Assembly (NCBI RefSeq): GCF_004341515.1
Contig: NZ_SLZF01000007.1
Coordinates: 1-64,000 of the forward strand
From: Allobosea sp. BK604
GTDB lineage: Bacteria; Pseudomonadota; Alphaproteobacteria; Rhizobiales; Beijerinckiaceae
Direction of reading: 5' to 3'
DNA: 64,000 nucleotides
Shown here: one piece after another, positions 62,811 to 64,000 of the stretch
Layout: each line of letters starts with the position of its first letter
Numbering within the stretch: the stretch's first letter is position 1
The notes under the pieces: generated by a model
The model's input: only the letters and a program-made list of their open reading frames with translations
The model's database searches: none
What the model was told of the DNA's origin: nothing
Made by a program: the position numbers and the translations under genes

Positions 62811-64000
62811 ATGCCTGATACGATGACTTTGCCTCCAGTGACCAAGGCCGGCACCAGCCTGCCGGTCGAATTGCTCAAGGCCACCACCGCCAAGGCCAAT
62901 GCGGTCAAGGTCACGCCCGGCCATGGTGTCGCCGGCCGGCATCCGACCCGCGAATTGCTCGATGCGCTTTCGGGCAACAAGGACCCCGGCATGTTCGGGC
63001 GCATGTTCCCGAAGCTGCCGCCGCTCCAGGTCGCCGATGCCAAGCTCAAGGCGCTGGCGGAGGCGATGCTCGATGCGACGCCGGCTGACGCCAGCAAGGA
63101 CAATCCCAACGTCCCGGCCGGCTTCACCTATCTCGGCCAGTTCGTCGACCATGACATCACGCTCGACCTGACCTCGCTCGGCGACAAGCAGAAGGACCCG
63201 CTCGGTGTGGAGAACTTCCGCACGCCGAGCCTCGATCTGGATTGCCTCTATGGGCTGGGGCCCGATGGCTCGCCGCATCTCTATTCGCGCAACGGGCCGG
63301 ATTTCAAAACCCGCGGCCCGAAATTCGTCATCGGCAAGAACATCAATGTCGGCTTCGGCGGCGTCACCGGCAATTTCAGCAATGATCTGCCGCGCTCGCC
63401 CGAGGGCATGGCGCTGATCGGCGACCATCGCAACGACGAGAACCTGCTGGTCGCGCAGACCCATCTCGCCTTCCTGAAGTTCCACAACAAGGTCTGCGAC
63501 ATCCTCGCGAACGGGGCGAAGCCTCCGGCCGATCTCTTCGCCGAGGCGCGCCGCGTCGTCACCTGGCACTATCAATGGATGGTGCTGCACGATTTCGTCG
63601 AGCGGCTGACCGAACCCGGCATCGTCGCCAAGATCCTGCATGACGGGCGCAAGTTCTATCGCTTCAAGCGCACGCCCTATATGCCGGTCGAGTTCTCGGT
63701 GGCGGCCTATCGGCTCGGCCACAGCATGGTCCGGCAGACCTACAGCCATAACCGCGTCTTCCCGGATATCGGCTTCGACCTGCTCTTCGGCTTCACCGGC
63801 CTCTCCGGACAGATCGCCGGCGATCTCGCCCCCAATCCGCCGACCGGGCCGCTGCCGGTCTCGGTGCTGCCGAGCAACTGGATCATCGACTGGCGCCGCT
63901 TCCATGATCTCGGCACGCCGGCGGGCACGCCGGGCTTCACCTTCAACCATGCCAGGCGGCTCGATCCGCTCCTGGTCAAGGAACTGCACGAGCTGCCGGG
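62811..64000 (+). CDS. Animal-haem-peroxidase family protein (partial, cut by the window edge)
   Basis: The first 396 residues of a haem peroxidase of the animal (myeloperoxidase/cyclooxygenase) superfamily; no stop before base 64000. The distal side FVDHDIT carries His114. GDHRNDENLLVAQTHLAFLKFHNKV (split around residues 205-229) matches the family's GDxRxNE region. The proximal haem ligand is His304 in AYRLGHSMVRQTY. Asn near FNHARRL lies close to the cut end. No signal peptide is seen. ATG 62811 has an AGGAGA ribosome site. Bacterial members are thought to oxidise halides or phenols; the substrate here is unknown. Confidence 0.88.
   Translation, partial: MPDTMTLPPVTKAGTSLPVELLKATTAKANAVKVTPGHGVAGRHPTRELLDALSGNKDPGMFGRMFPKLPPLQVADAKLKALAEAMLDATPADASKDNPNVPAGFTYLGQFVDHDITLDLTSLGDKQKDPLGVENFRTPSLDLDCLYGLGPDGSPHLYSRNGPDFKTRGPKFVIGKNINVGFGGVTGNFSNDLPRSPEGMALIGDHRNDENLLVAQTHLAFLKFHNKVCDILANGAKPPADLFAEARRVVTWHYQWMVLHDFVERLTEPGIVAKILHDGRKFYRFKRTPYMPVEFSVAAYRLGHSMVRQTYSHNRVFPDIGFDLLFGFTGLSGQIAGDLAPNPPTGPLPVSVLPSNWIIDWRRFHDLGTPAGTPGFTFNHARRLDPLLVKELHELP

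Noticed and set aside
62772..63989. 405-residue minus-strand frame opposite the peroxidase gene
   Set aside because: The plus strand is open to the window edge with both haem histidines and family motifs; the antisense product has none.

Overview
The window is GC-rich DNA from an alphaproteobacterium. It looks like a Hyphomicrobiales member close to Bosea and relatives. This is inferred from gene content and order (fzlA-queG, hrcA/rph/rdgB/hemW, an OlsB-like N-acyltransferase, BMP-type nucleoside transport) and from interspersed palindromic repeats typical of that order; no species call is possible from sequence reading alone. I see no transposase, integrase, CRISPR array or tRNA. The segment reads as ordinary chromosome, with housekeeping blocks separated by catabolic loci.

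Layout. 1-240: leader and promoter of an rRNA operon that runs leftward out of the window. 0.7-3.4 kb: a fumarylacetoacetate-hydrolase-family enzyme, a trans-3-hydroxyproline dehydratase and a secreted TolA-C-like protein. 3.5-5.2 kb: a polytopic membrane protein with a paralogue at 21.4-23.2 kb. 5.3-8.5 kb: a GntR regulator divergent from an SMP-30 lactonase and a Gfo/Idh/MocA oxidoreductase. 8.5-10.5 kb: an SPW membrane protein and a phytase-like esterase. 10.6-20.3 kb: a ten-gene leftward operon for nucleoside uptake (BMP receptor, double ATPase, two permeases) and breakdown (cdd, purine nucleoside phosphorylase, deoC, deoA), with an MBL-fold hydrolase and a GhrA-like reductase added. 20.5-31.8 kb: moeB-like, gshB, yraN, rsmI, an LpoA-like lipoprotein, hemW, rdgB, rph, hrcA, an ankyrin protein and a DUF3297 protein. 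31.8-42.6 kb: TetR/SDR pair, GNAT, XRE-cupin regulator, lepA, a diguanylate cyclase, two MFS transporters, a HAD phosphatase and msrQ.

42.7-53.4 kb is the most distinctive locus. A GntR-FCD regulator sits between two divergent arms. The left arm carries an enolase-superfamily dehydratase, two sugar-type ABC permeases and two uncharacterised coupled proteins. The right arm carries three paralogous solute-binding proteins, a 3-hydroxyisobutyrate-dehydrogenase-like enzyme and an SDR. No ATPase is encoded there. The gene set suggests uptake of sugar acids or related hydroxy acids followed by dehydration and NAD(P)-linked oxidation/reduction, probably derepressed by the substrate.

53.5-64 kb: uppP, fzlA, queG, an SDR-fold protein, an OlsB-like acyltransferase, a hybrid histidine kinase, yifB/comM, and the first 396 codons of an animal-haem-peroxidase-family protein cut by the right edge. 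Intergenic palindromic elements of several families (5.2, 7.1, 26.9, 33.4, 42.6, 52.5, 53.4, 55.3, 57.4 kb) mostly lie at 3' ends of genes. One abuts the start of queG.
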